DNA of 47,592 nt from JADGHX01 sp035760965 (lineage in GTDB: Bacteria; Pseudomonadota; Gammaproteobacteria; Steroidobacterales; Steroidobacteraceae). The notes under the pieces were generated by a model, which saw only the letters and a list, made by a program, of their open reading frames with translations, searched no databases and was not told the origin of the DNA. The translations under genes and the position numbers were made by a program. Position 1 is the first letter of the stretch, and every line of letters begins with the position of its first letter. Location of the stretch: the NCBI GenBank assembly GCA_035760965.1, contig DASTRY010000016.1:1-47592 (forward strand). Reading direction: 5' to 3'. Shown here piece by piece: positions 17,562-26,350 of this stretch.

Positions 17562-18681
17562 CTCACCGCTCGCCCGTTTCGGCGCGCAGGTGCCCCCTTT
17601 CGTGGCGCGCTATCTCGCATCCTGGCAGCCGTATCGCCCCTTCTGGAACTACGAGGACGGCTGCATCTACAAGGGCTGCCTCGATCTCGCCGTGGCGACC
17701 GGCGACACCCGCTTCGATGACTTCGTTCTGCGCGCCGTGTCCGAACGCGTGGCCGCGGACGGCACGATCACCGGTTTCGACCCGAACGAATTCAACATCG
17801 ACAACGTCAACGCCGGGAAAGCCTTGTTCCCGTTGTTCGCGCGCACCGGCGAGGCGCGCTTCCGCAAGGCGATCGACAACCAGCACGCGCAGCTCGAGCG
17901 CCATCCGCGCACGCAATCCGGCAACTTCTGGCACAAGAAGATCTATCCGCATCAGGTGTGGCTCGACGGGCTATACATGGCTCAGCCGTTCCGCTGCGCG
18001 TATGCGCAGCTTGCTGCGCGACCCGAGATTTTCGACGACGTGAGACGACAGTTCGCGCACGTGCGCGAAGCGATGCGCGACGCGAACACGGGGCTGTACT
18101 ACCACGGTTGGGACGAGAGCCGCACCGAGCGCTGGAGCAATCCCGAGACGGGCTGCTCACCCTGTTTCTGGGGCCGCGCGATGGGCTGGTTCGTGATGGC
18201 ACTCGTCGACTGCTGCGAGCTCAGCGCGGCCGCCTCGCCGGCCACGCACGCGATGCTCGCCGAGATGCTGCGCGAGACGAGCGAAGCGCTGCTGCGCGTG
18301 CGGAGCACTCGCGGGCTCTGGTATCAAGTGCTCGATCAGGGCTGCCGCCCGGACGACTACGAAGAAACCTCCGCGACCCTGATGATCGCGTATGCGTTCA
18401 TGAAAGGCGCACGACACGGCATCCTGCCGCCGGCGCTCGGCGCGACCGGCCTCGAATCACTTCAGGCGTGCATCGATCGCTTTCTCACGAAGGAATATCT
18501 GCACGGCATCTGCGGCGTCGCCGGCCTGGGCAACGTGCCGTATCGCGACGGTTCCTACGAGTACTATCTCTCCGAGCCCGTCGTCATGAACGATCCGAAG
18601 GGCGTCGGCGCACTCTTCATGGCGCTGAGCGAAGCCCTTCAGGTGCCCGCGAGCTTCTTGGGGTCGAGGTCCCCGACGTAG
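17554..18681 (+). CDS. GH105 unsaturated rhamnogalacturonyl/galacturonyl hydrolase
   Basis: Removes the delta-4,5-unsaturated uronic acid from lyase-generated pectin oligomers. There is no signal peptide, so it acts in the cytoplasm after ABC uptake. The 375-residue protein shows the (alpha/alpha)6-barrel features of the YteR/GH105 group: HQVWLDGLYMAQPF with the probable catalytic Asp at residue 138, CFWGRAMGWFVMALVD, a Glu-rich EETSATLMIAYAFMKG, and the C-terminal DGSYEYYLSEPVVMNDPKGVGALFMA. It overlaps the binding-protein gene by eight bases and closes the operon. Its last 43 bases overlap the end of the opposite-strand TolC gene, so the C-terminal tail QVPASFLGSRSPT lies in shared DNA. GH88 is a less likely alternative family. 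Confidence 0.92.
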   Translation: MADSPLARFGAQVPPFVARYLASWQPYRPFWNYEDGCIYKGCLDLAVATGDTRFDDFVLRAVSERVAADGTITGFDPNEFNIDNVNAGKALFPLFARTGEARFRKAIDNQHAQLERHPRTQSGNFWHKKIYPHQVWLDGLYMAQPFRCAYAQLAARPEIFDDVRRQFAHVREAMRDANTGLYYHGWDESRTERWSNPETGCSPCFWGRAMGWFVMALVDCCELSAAASPATHAMLAEMLRETSEALLRVRSTRGLWYQVLDQGCRPDDYEETSATLMIAYAFMKGARHGILPPALGATGLESLQACIDRFLTKEYLHGICGVAGLGNVPYRDGSYEYYLSEPVVMNDPKGVGALFMALSEALQVPASFLGSRSPT

Positions 18682-19988
18682 TAATCGAGCAGGATGCGCT
18701 GGAACTGCAGGTTGTACCGCGCGGTGACGAGCGCGCTCGCCGCCTGCACCTGCACCGCGCGGGCCTGTGTCAGCTCGACGAGCGTCGCGGCGCCGGCCTC
18801 GTACCGATCCTGCGAGGCCTCCAGGGACAGCTCCGCCGCGCGCAGCTGCGCTTGCGCGTTCACGAGCTGCTCTTTCGCGGTCTGGAAATCCAGGAACGAC
18901 CGCCGGACCTGGAGTGCCACGTCCTGCTGCAAGCTCTCGAGCTGCAGCCGCTCGTTGTCCGCCTGGATCTCCGCACGCCGCGTGGCGTTGCTCGTCGCAC
19001 CCCGATCGAAGAGGGGCACCGAGATGCCGATGCTCACCGAGCCGCCGCGGCGTTGATCGAGCTGATCGCTGAAGCTGAACGGCGACGCGCTCGAATAGGC
19101 GGAGCTGTAGCCGCCATTCAAGGACACGGTGGGCCAGCGGTTCGAGCGCGCGACGCGCACGTTCTGCTCGGCGGCGTCGACGCGCGCTTCTTCCGCGCGC
19201 AGATCGACACGCTGCGCGGCGGCGCGCATCTGCAGATCGCCGAGATCGAACTGATCGGACTGCGCGGTCGCCAGCGTGTCGGGCGGCGCCTGGAACTCGT
19301 ACACCCCGGTCGGATCGAGTTGCAGCGTCTCGATCAGATCGACGCGCGCCAGCTCCGCCGCACGCTCGGCGTCCACCACCGCGAAGCGCGCGCTCGCCAC
19401 GTTGGCTTGCTGCTGATACAAGTCCGCGATCGTGCGCGCGCCCGCATCGACGTACTGTTGAATCTGCCTCTCGAGCGCCGTCGCCGCCTGAAGATTCTCC
19501 CGCTGCACGCGCAGCTGCTCTTGCCGCTGGATGAGCGTGAGGAAGTTCGACGCCACGGTGAACGCAACCGTCTCGCGTGTCCGATGCAGCTCGTGCTCCG
19601 CCGCTTCGTCGCTCAGGCGCGCGCCCTTCAGGGTGGCGGTGTTGCTGAAGCCGTCGAAAAGCGTCACGCCCGTATTCAGGCCGAGGCTCGCCGACTTCGT
19701 CGTCCGATCGACGATCTGCCCTTCGGTCTGATCGAAGCTGCGCCCGTAGTTGCGCGAACCGGTCGTGCTGAGGCGCAAATCCGGCAGGAACTGGCTCTGC
19801 GCCGCGTCGACCTCGACCTTGCTCAGCGAGGCGGCATTCTGTGCCGCACGCACCGTGGTGTTCTGCTCGAGCGCGATGCCGATGGCATCCTGGAACGTGA
19901 TGATGCGCGCGTTCCCCTGCGCCGGCGCGCGCGGTGCGGCGGCGAGCGTCACGAGAGCGGTCACGAGTGCGATGGCGGTTCTGCGCAT
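18639..19988 (-). CDS. TolC-family outer-membrane efflux protein
   Basis: Outer-membrane channel of a tripartite export system, 449 residues. Signal peptide-like N-terminus (AIALVTALVTLAAAPRAPAQG) is followed by IITFQDAIGIALEQNTTVRAA, the usual first helix of the outer-membrane efflux protein repeat. The rest is rich in Gln, Ala, Glu coiled-coil segments (RRAEIQADNERLQLESLQQ in short) forming the periplasmic tunnel. It follows the permease gene by five bases and is the last gene of the four-gene operon macA-ATPase-permease-tolC. Its stop lies within the end of GH105. Confidence 0.92.
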   Translation of the reverse strand: MRRTAIALVTALVTLAAAPRAPAQGNARIITFQDAIGIALEQNTTVRAAQNAASLSKVEVDAAQSQFLPDLRLSTTGSRNYGRSFDQTEGQIVDRTTKSASLGLNTGVTLFDGFSNTATLKGARLSDEAAEHELHRTRETVAFTVASNFLTLIQRQEQLRVQRENLQAATALERQIQQYVDAGARTIADLYQQQANVASARFAVVDAERAAELARVDLIETLQLDPTGVYEFQAPPDTLATAQSDQFDLGDLQMRAAAQRVDLRAEEARVDAAEQNVRVARSNRWPTVSLNGGYSSAYSSASPFSFSDQLDQRRGGSVSIGISVPLFDRGATSNATRRAEIQADNERLQLESLQQDVALQVRRSFLDFQTAKEQLVNAQAQLRAAELSLEASQDRYEAGAATLVELTQARAVQVQAASALVTARYNLQFQRILLDYYVGDLDPKKLAGT

Positions 19989-19993
19989 GGCGG

Positions 19994-21211
19994 CTATTCG
20001 TATCGCAAAGCCTGAATCGGATTGAGCGCGGCGGCCTGGCGCGCCGGATAGAAGCCGAAGAACACGCCGACGGCGGCGGAGAAGCCGACCGCGATGACGA
20101 TGGCCTCGGGCGGCGTCACGGTGGTCCAGCCGGTGAAGTGGCCGAGCAAGGCCGCGCCCGCGAGCCCGAGCAGCACGCCGATGATGCCGCCGATCATGCT
20201 GATCGCGACGCTCTCGACGAGGAACTGCGTCAGCACGTCCGAGCCGCGCGCGCCGATGGCCATGCGAATGCCGATCTCGCGCGTTCGCTCCGTCACCGAG
20301 ACGAGCATGATGTTCATGATGCCGATGCCGCCGACCAGCAGCGAGATCGACGCGATCGCCGCGAGCAGCAACGTCATGACTTCCGTGGCGCTCGAGGCGG
20401 CGGCGGCGATCTCATCCTGATTGCGAATCGTGAAGTCGTCCTCGTCGTTCTCGCCGAGCTTGTGCGCCTCGCGCAGGATGCCGCGAATTTCCTCCTGCGC
20501 CGCCGGCACGTCCTGCGGGGAAGATGCGCTGCCGATGATCTGCCCGACGCGCTGGCGGCCGCTGAGCCGGCTCTGCGCCGTCGTGTACGGGACGAGGATG
20601 ATGTCGTCCGCGTCCATGCCGCCCGCGTTCTGCCCCTTCGGCCGCAGGATGCCCGCGACCGTGAAGGGGACGTCCCGAATTTGGATCTGCTGGCCGACCG
20701 CATCGCCGTTCGGGTACAGGTTCTTCGCCACCGTCGCGCCGAGCACCGCCACCTTGCGCGCGCTGCGCACGTCCGCTTCGGTGAAGAACGTGCCCTGGTC
20801 GACCGGCCAGTCGCGAATCTGCTGATACTGCGTGGAGACGCCGTTGATGCGCGTGCGCCAGTTGCCCTGCCCGCTGATCGCCTGTGCCGTCGTGAACACG
20901 ACGGGCGAGACCGCGGAGAGCAGCAGGCTCTCCCGCTGGAGCTTTTCGTAGTCCGCAGGCGTGAGCCGATTGAACGTCGCCGCACCCTGATTGACGCCGC
21001 CCGCCGTGCTCGCGCCCGGCATGATCATGATCATGTTGGTGCCGAGCGAGCCGATCTGCTTCTGAATGCTCTCCTGCGCGCCGTAGCCGACCGCCACCAT
21101 CACGATCACCGCGGCCACGCCGATGACGATGCCGAGCATCGTGAGGAACGTGCGCATCTTGTTCTTGAGGATGCTCTGCGTGGCCACCTTCAACAGCACC
21201 GACTGTCTCAT
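19994..21211 (-). CDS. MacB-type ABC transporter permease (FtsX/MacB_PCD)
   Basis: Inner-membrane component of a mechanotransmission-type exporter, 405 residues. The start is ATG 21211, which overlaps the stop of the ATPase gene (ATGA). It opens with QSILKNKMRTFLTMLGIVIGVAAVIVMVAVGYGA, the classic first helix of this family. A large periplasmic domain follows, then three C-terminal helices with GIGIMNIMLVSVTERTREIGIRMAIGA, the FtsX signature. In E. coli MacB the ATPase and permease are one chain; here they are separate genes, as is common in other bacteria. Possible cargo includes lipoproteins, peptides or macrolides and cannot be read from sequence. Confidence 0.94.
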   Translation of the reverse strand: MRQSVLLKVATQSILKNKMRTFLTMLGIVIGVAAVIVMVAVGYGAQESIQKQIGSLGTNMIMIMPGASTAGGVNQGAATFNRLTPADYEKLQRESLLLSAVSPVVFTTAQAISGQGNWRTRINGVSTQYQQIRDWPVDQGTFFTEADVRSARKVAVLGATVAKNLYPNGDAVGQQIQIRDVPFTVAGILRPKGQNAGGMDADDIILVPYTTAQSRLSGRQRVGQIIGSASSPQDVPAAQEEIRGILREAHKLGENDEDDFTIRNQDEIAAAASSATEVMTLLLAAIASISLLVGGIGIMNIMLVSVTERTREIGIRMAIGARGSDVLTQFLVESVAISMIGGIIGVLLGLAGAALLGHFTGWTTVTPPEAIVIAVGFSAAVGVFFGFYPARQAAALNPIQALRYE

Positions 21212-21990
21212 GTCGCCTCCGCTTCGAGGGCGCGCAGATCGTCCGCGGCATTGCGGCGCTTGGCCAGCGGCTCGTCGCGCAGAATGCGGCCGTCGCGCAC
21301 TTCGACGATGCGCCGCGCGTAACACGCGATGTCCGGCTCGTGCGTGACGACGAGAATCGTGATGCCCTGCTCGTTCAGCTCCTGGAAGAGCGCCATGATC
21401 TCGAGGGACGTGCGGCTGTCGAGGTTGCCCGTCGGCTCGTCCGCCAGCAGCACGGTCGGCTCGGTGACGAGCGCGCGCGCAATCGCGACGCGCTGCTGCT
21501 GCCCGCCCGAGAGCTCGCTCGGATGGTGATCAAGACGCTCGCCGAGGCCGACGCGCTCGAGCGACTTGCGCGCGAGCGCGCGCGTATCGCGACGGCGCCC
21601 CGAGCGGTCGTACAGCATTGGCAGCTCGACGTTCTCGAGCGCGCTCGTGCGCGCGAGCAGATTGAATCCCTGGAACACGAATCCGAGCTTCTGATTGCGC
21701 AGGTCGGCGAGCTCGTTCTTCGACAGCCCGTTCACGCGCACGCCGTCGAGGTCGTACGTGCCCGCGGTCGGCGTATCCAGGCAGCCGAGCACGTTCATCA
21801 GCGTCGACTTGCCGGAGCCCGAGTGCCCCATGATCGCGATCATCTCGCCGCGGCGGACGGTGAGCGTGATCCCGCGCAATGCGTGCACCTCGTTGCGGCC
21901 CATCTGATAGACCTTGGTGACGCCATCGACGCGAATGACGACGGGAGCCTCCAGTGCCGGTGCCGCGCTGTTCTCGGCGACAGCGTTCAT
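21208..21990 (-). CDS. MacB/LolD-type ABC exporter ATPase
   Basis: Cytoplasmic ATPase, 260 residues from ATG 21990, which has GGTGAG upstream. Walker A GHSGSGKSTLMNVLG, signature LSGGQQQRVAIARAL, Walker B VLLADEPTGNLDSRT and the switch His in VVTHEPDIA are all present. The TYDLDGV and NQKLGFVFQGFNLL segments are typical of the LolD/MacB group. It is encoded between the adaptor and the permease and overlaps the latter. Confidence 0.95.
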   Translation of the reverse strand: MNAVAENSAAPALEAPVVIRVDGVTKVYQMGRNEVHALRGITLTVRRGEMIAIMGHSGSGKSTLMNVLGCLDTPTAGTYDLDGVRVNGLSKNELADLRNQKLGFVFQGFNLLARTSALENVELPMLYDRSGRRRDTRALARKSLERVGLGERLDHHPSELSGGQQQRVAIARALVTEPTVLLADEPTGNLDSRTSLEIMALFQELNEQGITILVVTHEPDIACYARRIVEVRDGRILRDEPLAKRRNAADDLRALEAEAT

Positions 21991-22024
21991 CGCGCACTCA
22001 CCCGCGCTGCGACACTTTGCACGC

Positions 22025-23422
22025 TCAGAAACCCGGCCGCCGGAATTGCCCGCCGCCGGGTGGCCCCCCGAAAGGACTGGCACCGGTTCGCGCGGCCGTC
22101 GACTGGTTGACGCCGATGATCACCTGCATGCCTTCCTTGATGCGCGGGCTTTCGATGACGGTCTTCTGGCCGTCCGTGAGCCCCGCATGCACCCGCGTCA
22201 TCGTGAGCCGGCCCGCCTCGTCGAGATACCACAGCGTCGGTGGCGGCTGGCCATTGCGGAAGCGGCCCGCGCCGGCCGGTCCGCCGGCGAAGCTGGCAGA
22301 GCCGTTCGGACCACCGAGCTCGCGGGCGCGAGCGCCATTCTCGCCGCCTGCGCGGTTGCGAAAGCGCTCTTCGCTGCCGCTCGCCGACCCGGCTGCGTCA
22401 GCCCCACCGAAGGTCGGCGCCGCTGCCTCCGGCGCGCCGTTTGCGTCGCCGGCGCGATTGGCCACGCGCTCCTCGCGGAGGCGCTTCATCACCTCGGCGC
22501 GCATCTCGTCCGTCGGACGGAAGCGCAACGCGGAGTTCGCGACGAGCAGCGCGTCGGTGGCCGTCCCGGTGAGGAATTCGAGGGTCGCGGTCATCCCCGG
22601 CAGCAGCTTGCCGTCGTTGTTCGCGACCAGCACGACCACCGTGTAATTGACGACGTTCTCCGTCGTCTTCGACTGCAGGCGCACCTGCTTCACCTTGCCG
22701 GTGAATTTGCGGTTCGGATAGGCCTGCACCGAAAAACGGACATCCTGCCCTTCGTGGATCGCGCCGATGTCGCTCTCGTCCACCGACGCGAGGATCTGCA
22801 TCTGCGAGAGGTCCTGCGCGATGAGGAACAGCTGCGGCGTCGACATGCTCGCGACGACGGTCTGCCCGACGTCGACGTTGCGCTCGACCACGATGCCGTC
22901 GATCGGCGCGTAGATTTGCGTGTACGCGAGATTCTGCTTGGCGCGATCCAGCGCCACTTGCGCCGACTTCACGTTGGCGCGCGCGACGGCGAGCGCATAC
23001 TTCGCGTTGTTGAACTCGATCTCCGTGAGCACCTTGCGTTGGAAGAGCCCCTCGTTGCGCTTGAATTCGAGCTCCGCCTGCTCGAGCTCCGCCTGACTGC
23101 GCTCGAGACCCGCCTGGGCATCGCGCACCTGCTGCTCGAGAATGGTCGGGTCGATCCGGGCGACGAGCTGCCCCTTCTTCACGCGATCGTTGAAGTCCGC
23201 CTTGATCTCCACGATCTTGCCCGACACCTGCGTGCCGACTTGCACCGTCGTCACGGCGCTCAGCGTGCCCGTGGCGGACACTGCCGCCTCGAGGCTGCCG
23301 CGTTCGATCGTCGCGAAGCGATACGCCGGCGCGTCGTCGCCGGCGGCTTTTTTCCACGCCCAGAAGGCGACCGCGGCTACGGCGAGCACCAGCACCGCCA
23401 CTACTATCGGTTTTCTGTTCAT
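22025..23422 (-). CDS. MacA-type periplasmic adaptor (RND/HlyD family)
   Basis: Membrane-anchored periplasmic adaptor linking the ABC permease to TolC, 465 residues. It has one N-terminal helix (PIVVAVLVLAVAAVAFWAW), then VSATGTLSAVTTVQVGTQVSGKI from the lipoyl/barrel-sandwich domain, a long alpha-hairpin rich in Gln, Glu and Arg, the returning lipoyl half AYTQIYAPIDGIVVERNVDVGQTV in short pieces, and beta-barrel segments. The C-terminal region carries a long Gly/Ala/Arg/Asn-rich insertion (about residues 320-400) that is not typical of MacA and looks disordered. First gene of the export operon, 34 bases before the ATPase. Confidence 0.92.
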   Translation of the reverse strand: MNRKPIVVAVLVLAVAAVAFWAWKKAAGDDAPAYRFATIERGSLEAAVSATGTLSAVTTVQVGTQVSGKIVEIKADFNDRVKKGQLVARIDPTILEQQVRDAQAGLERSQAELEQAELEFKRNEGLFQRKVLTEIEFNNAKYALAVARANVKSAQVALDRAKQNLAYTQIYAPIDGIVVERNVDVGQTVVASMSTPQLFLIAQDLSQMQILASVDESDIGAIHEGQDVRFSVQAYPNRKFTGKVKQVRLQSKTTENVVNYTVVVLVANNDGKLLPGMTATLEFLTGTATDALLVANSALRFRPTDEMRAEVMKRLREERVANRAGDANGAPEAAAPTFGGADAAGSASGSEERFRNRAGGENGARARELGGPNGSASFAGGPAGAGRFRNGQPPPTLWYLDEAGRLTMTRVHAGLTDGQKTVIESPRIKEGMQVIIGVNQSTAARTGASPFGGPPGGGQFRRPGF

Positions 23423-23659
23423 GACTCCACGGCTTTCGAGGCAGACCCCGCTCTCGGCGCGCCGCGATTTTAGTCAACCGCTCCGCTCCGGCGTTCCCGA
23501 AGTGTTACGAATTGCACCCCGCCCGCACTGGATTGCGAGCGCTCGTTGCAGCGCTGTTGCAGCCGCATTTTGCCGACTTTTTCCCGTGGAAAGCGCGCTG
23601 AACTCGCTATCGCGGTGCGAGTCGAATTGGGCGACCTGACAGACTCCAAGGTGCTTCAC

Positions 23660-24280
23660 ATGATCCCCGTACATCGCCTTGCCGGCGCACGCCGGCCGTG
23701 GCTTCCTGTTGCCCTCGCGGCGAGCGCCGCGCTCTTCCTCGCTGCGTGTCAGACGCGGCCCGAGATCCGCACGCAGAGCGCGCCGGAGCTGAATGCGCTC
23801 CAGTACCGGACCTTCGGTTTCGTCGACCATCCCGATACCGACACCGAGAAGTACACCACGCTCGTCACCCGCTACCTGAAGGATGCGGTGACGCGCGAGA
23901 TGCTCGCGCGCGGCTATACCGAGAGCGCCGAGCCCGATCTCCTCATCAACTTCCGGGTGGCGAGCAAGGACAAGATCGAGAGCTATCCCGGACCTGCAGT
24001 CGGTGTAGGCTACGGCAGATGGGGATGGCGCAACTGGGGTTGGGGTGTCGGGTACGGTGGCAGCGACGTACGCACGGTCACCGAAGGCTCGTTGACGATC
24101 GACGTGGTGGATCGCCGCAAGAACGAGCTCGTGTGGCAGGGCGTGGCCCAGGGGCGCCTCACGAAGAAGGCGCTGGACCAGCCGCAGCCTGCGATCGACG
24201 ATGCGGTCGGCGCGATCTTCGCCAAGTATCCGAAGGAGGCGCGAGTCGCGAGCGTCGCACCCACGCGCGGCACACAGTGA
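23660..24280 (+). CDS. DUF4136-type lipoprotein
   Basis: Predicted lipoprotein of 206 residues. Start ATG 23660 has AAGGTG upstream. The lipobox is LFLAAC with the lipidated Cys about residue 30. The mature part has the DUF4136 pattern: YRTFGFVDHPDTD, VTREMLARGYTESAEPDLLINFRV, a short Gly/Trp/Tyr-rich linker (GYGRWGWRNWGWG), then GSLTIDVVDRRKNELVWQG. Function of the family is unknown; members are usually outer-membrane lipoproteins. It diverges from macA and its stop overlaps the GTG of the next lipoprotein gene. Confidence 0.85.
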   Translation: MIPVHRLAGARRPWLPVALAASAALFLAACQTRPEIRTQSAPELNALQYRTFGFVDHPDTDTEKYTTLVTRYLKDAVTREMLARGYTESAEPDLLINFRVASKDKIESYPGPAVGVGYGRWGWRNWGWGVGYGGSDVRTVTEGSLTIDVVDRRKNELVWQGVAQGRLTKKALDQPQPAIDDAVGAIFAKYPKEARVASVAPTRGTQ

Positions 24281-24993
24281 TCAGGGCCACGGCACTGGCG
24301 CTCGTCGGCCTCGCGCTCGGCGCGTGCGCCGGCGGCGCGGGCCGGCTGAAACCCGACGCCCCTGCTGGCGTCGATCTCGCCGGTACGTGGCGCCTCAATC
24401 GCCAGGCGAGTCAGGACCCGCAACCGTTGATCGAGCGCATGCGCCAGGACGAGTTGAAGCGCATGCGCCGCTACATGCGCGAGGTGGGTGAGGACGACCC
24501 CGATCTCGATGTGGGCGGCAGCGCCACGGGTCCGCACCGCGCGCCGCATGGTGGTGCCGAACGAGGCACGCGTGAACGCGACGGCGGCGGTCCGGAACAC
24601 GCGGGCATGCGGCACGGACGGTTCTCGCGGGTGCCTTACGAGGAAGCGCTTGGCCCCGCACTCACCTCCGATTCGCTGCAGATCGAGCAGAGCCCGACGC
24701 GATTCGTGATCATCCGCGGCGACAGCAAGCGCAGCTTCACTCCCGGCGGCGACAGCGTGGTGTCCGTGGCCCAAGGCGTCGCCGATCAGCACTCCGGCTG
24801 GTCCGGGCGGGAATATGTGATCGAGGTGCGCCCGCAGGTCGGCCCCCGCGTCATCGAGCGGTATGGCCTCTCCGCGGACGGCCGCCGCTTGGTCGAGAAA
24901 TTCACCCTCACCGAAGAGGGCTGGCCGAAGCTCGAATTCACACGGGTGTATGACCCCGGCGCGCCGGCGCCGCGCACGCTGCCGAATAATTGA
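24277..24993 (+). CDS. Hypothetical lipoprotein coupled to the DUF4136 gene
   Basis: Predicted 238-residue lipoprotein of unknown function. GTG 24277 overlaps the previous stop (GTGA). Lipobox LALGAC places the lipidated Cys near residue 17. The mature protein starts with AGTWRLNRQASQDPQPLIERM, a short acid/base-rich helical part, then a low-complexity Gly/His/Arg/Glu stretch (about residues 80-115). The C-terminal half looks like a beta-rich domain (LQIEQSPTRFVIIRGD, YVIEVRPQVGPRVIERYGLS, VEKFTLTEEGWPKLEFTRVY), reminiscent of lipocalin-like or surface-binding lipoproteins. I do not recognise a named family. Confidence 0.75.
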   Translation: MIRATALALVGLALGACAGGAGRLKPDAPAGVDLAGTWRLNRQASQDPQPLIERMRQDELKRMRRYMREVGEDDPDLDVGGSATGPHRAPHGGAERGTRERDGGGPEHAGMRHGRFSRVPYEEALGPALTSDSLQIEQSPTRFVIIRGDSKRSFTPGGDSVVSVAQGVADQHSGWSGREYVIEVRPQVGPRVIERYGLSADGRRLVEKFTLTEEGWPKLEFTRVYDPGAPAPRTLPNN

Positions 24994-25132
24994 GCCGACC
25001 CCGGCCCGGCTTTTCCGATCGGCCGGCGTGCACCTCGCGGAACCGCAGGTGCACCTCGAAACGCCGGCTTTGCGGCCGTCAAGTGACTCTTCTATCCTCC
25101 CGAGCCCGTTACCTCGAGGAAGATCCCGGAAC

Positions 25133-26338
25133 GTGGATCGGCTCGTCTCTCCGCCGTCGCCTTCGCTGCTCCCGCCCGTGCTCTCCGACACCGTCTCGGA
25201 GCGGGTGCCGCTGCGTCCGATCGACCTGCTGTTCATCCTCGGGTTCTGGACCTTCATCGCGCTGTTGACCTCGGCCAACACGCTGGTCGATCCCGGCGGC
25301 CGCAACTTCCCCGTGATGCCAACTGCGCCCGTCTCGCTGGCGTTCATCGAGTCGTACATCTGGGCCGCGCTCACGCCGCTGGTGTTCGCGCTGACGACGC
25401 ACTATCCGCTGGAGCGGGGTCGGCTGCCGTCGCGAATCGCGCTGTTCTTCGTGGTGGGCATGATCATTGCCGTTGGCGTCGATGTGATCACCGGTTTCCT
25501 CCGCTTCGACGTGTTCCACATCGCGCGCGGACGGTTTGCGGATGCCGGGCCGATGTGGCGCCTGCGGCATCTGTGGTTCATGAACGAGTTCCTCGTGTAC
25601 ATCGCGATCCTCGCGGGCGGCGTGGCGCGCGACTACTTCCTTCGCTATCGCTCACGGCGCGAGCAGACGATCCGCCTGCAGGCGCAAGCCGCGCAGTTGC
25701 AGGCGCAGCTCGCCGATGCGCGACTCGCCGCGCTGCGCACTCAGCTGAATCCGCACTTCCTGTTCAACACGCTGCATGCGGTGTCCGCGCTCGTGGAGCG
25801 CGATCCGCGCGGCGTGCGCCGCATGATCGCGCGGCTTTCGGAGCTGCTCCGCACGACGCTGGACGGCGCGGAAGAGCAGGAAGTCCCGCTCTCGCAGGAG
25901 CTCCAGTTCACGCATCGCTATCTCGAGATCATGCAGATTCGATTTCAGGGCCGGCTCGCGATCGAGTCGCACATCGAGCCGGGCGCGATGGATGCGCTCG
26001 TGCCCAACCTCATCCTGCAGCCCTTGGTGGAGAACGCCATCAAGCACGGCGTCAGCAAGATCGACGAGGCGGGTCGCATCGAGATCCGTGCATACCGCGC
26101 CGGCGAGCGGCTCGTCATGACGGTGCGCGACAACGGCCCGGCCATCGACGATTCGGAGCTGCGCGCGGGCGAAGGCGTGGGCCTGCGCAACACGCGCGAG
26201 CGGCTCTCCGAGCTGTACGGCACCGAGCAGAGCCTGACGCTGCGCGCGGCCGGCGACGAAGGCGTGGTCGCCGAAGTGACCGTCCCGTTCCACAAACGCA
26301 CGGATCTGCGTTGCGCGGGCATCGCCGCCACCGGCTGA
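25133..26338 (+). CDS. LytS-type sensor histidine kinase (His_kinase/HATPase)
   Basis: Inner-membrane sensor of a LytTR two-component system, about 401 residues. The GTG at 25133 is my choice of start; GAGGA lies further upstream (about 25116), so the start is uncertain. Four membrane helices occupy roughly residues 25-160. The kinase core has the LytS-type phosphoacceptor motif LNPHFLFNTLHAVSALVE with H208, followed by LILQPLVENAIKHG and a Gly-rich ATP lid (GEGVGLRNTRERL). No extracellular sensing domain is visible. The response regulator follows after 12 bases. Confidence 0.9.
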   Translation: MDRLVSPPSPSLLPPVLSDTVSERVPLRPIDLLFILGFWTFIALLTSANTLVDPGGRNFPVMPTAPVSLAFIESYIWAALTPLVFALTTHYPLERGRLPSRIALFFVVGMIIAVGVDVITGFLRFDVFHIARGRFADAGPMWRLRHLWFMNEFLVYIAILAGGVARDYFLRYRSRREQTIRLQAQAAQLQAQLADARLAALRTQLNPHFLFNTLHAVSALVERDPRGVRRMIARLSELLRTTLDGAEEQEVPLSQELQFTHRYLEIMQIRFQGRLAIESHIEPGAMDALVPNLILQPLVENAIKHGVSKIDEAGRIEIRAYRAGERLVMTVRDNGPAIDDSELRAGEGVGLRNTRERLSELYGTEQSLTLRAAGDEGVVAEVTVPFHKRTDLRCAGIAATG

Positions 26339-26350
26339 CGGGATTCTCTC

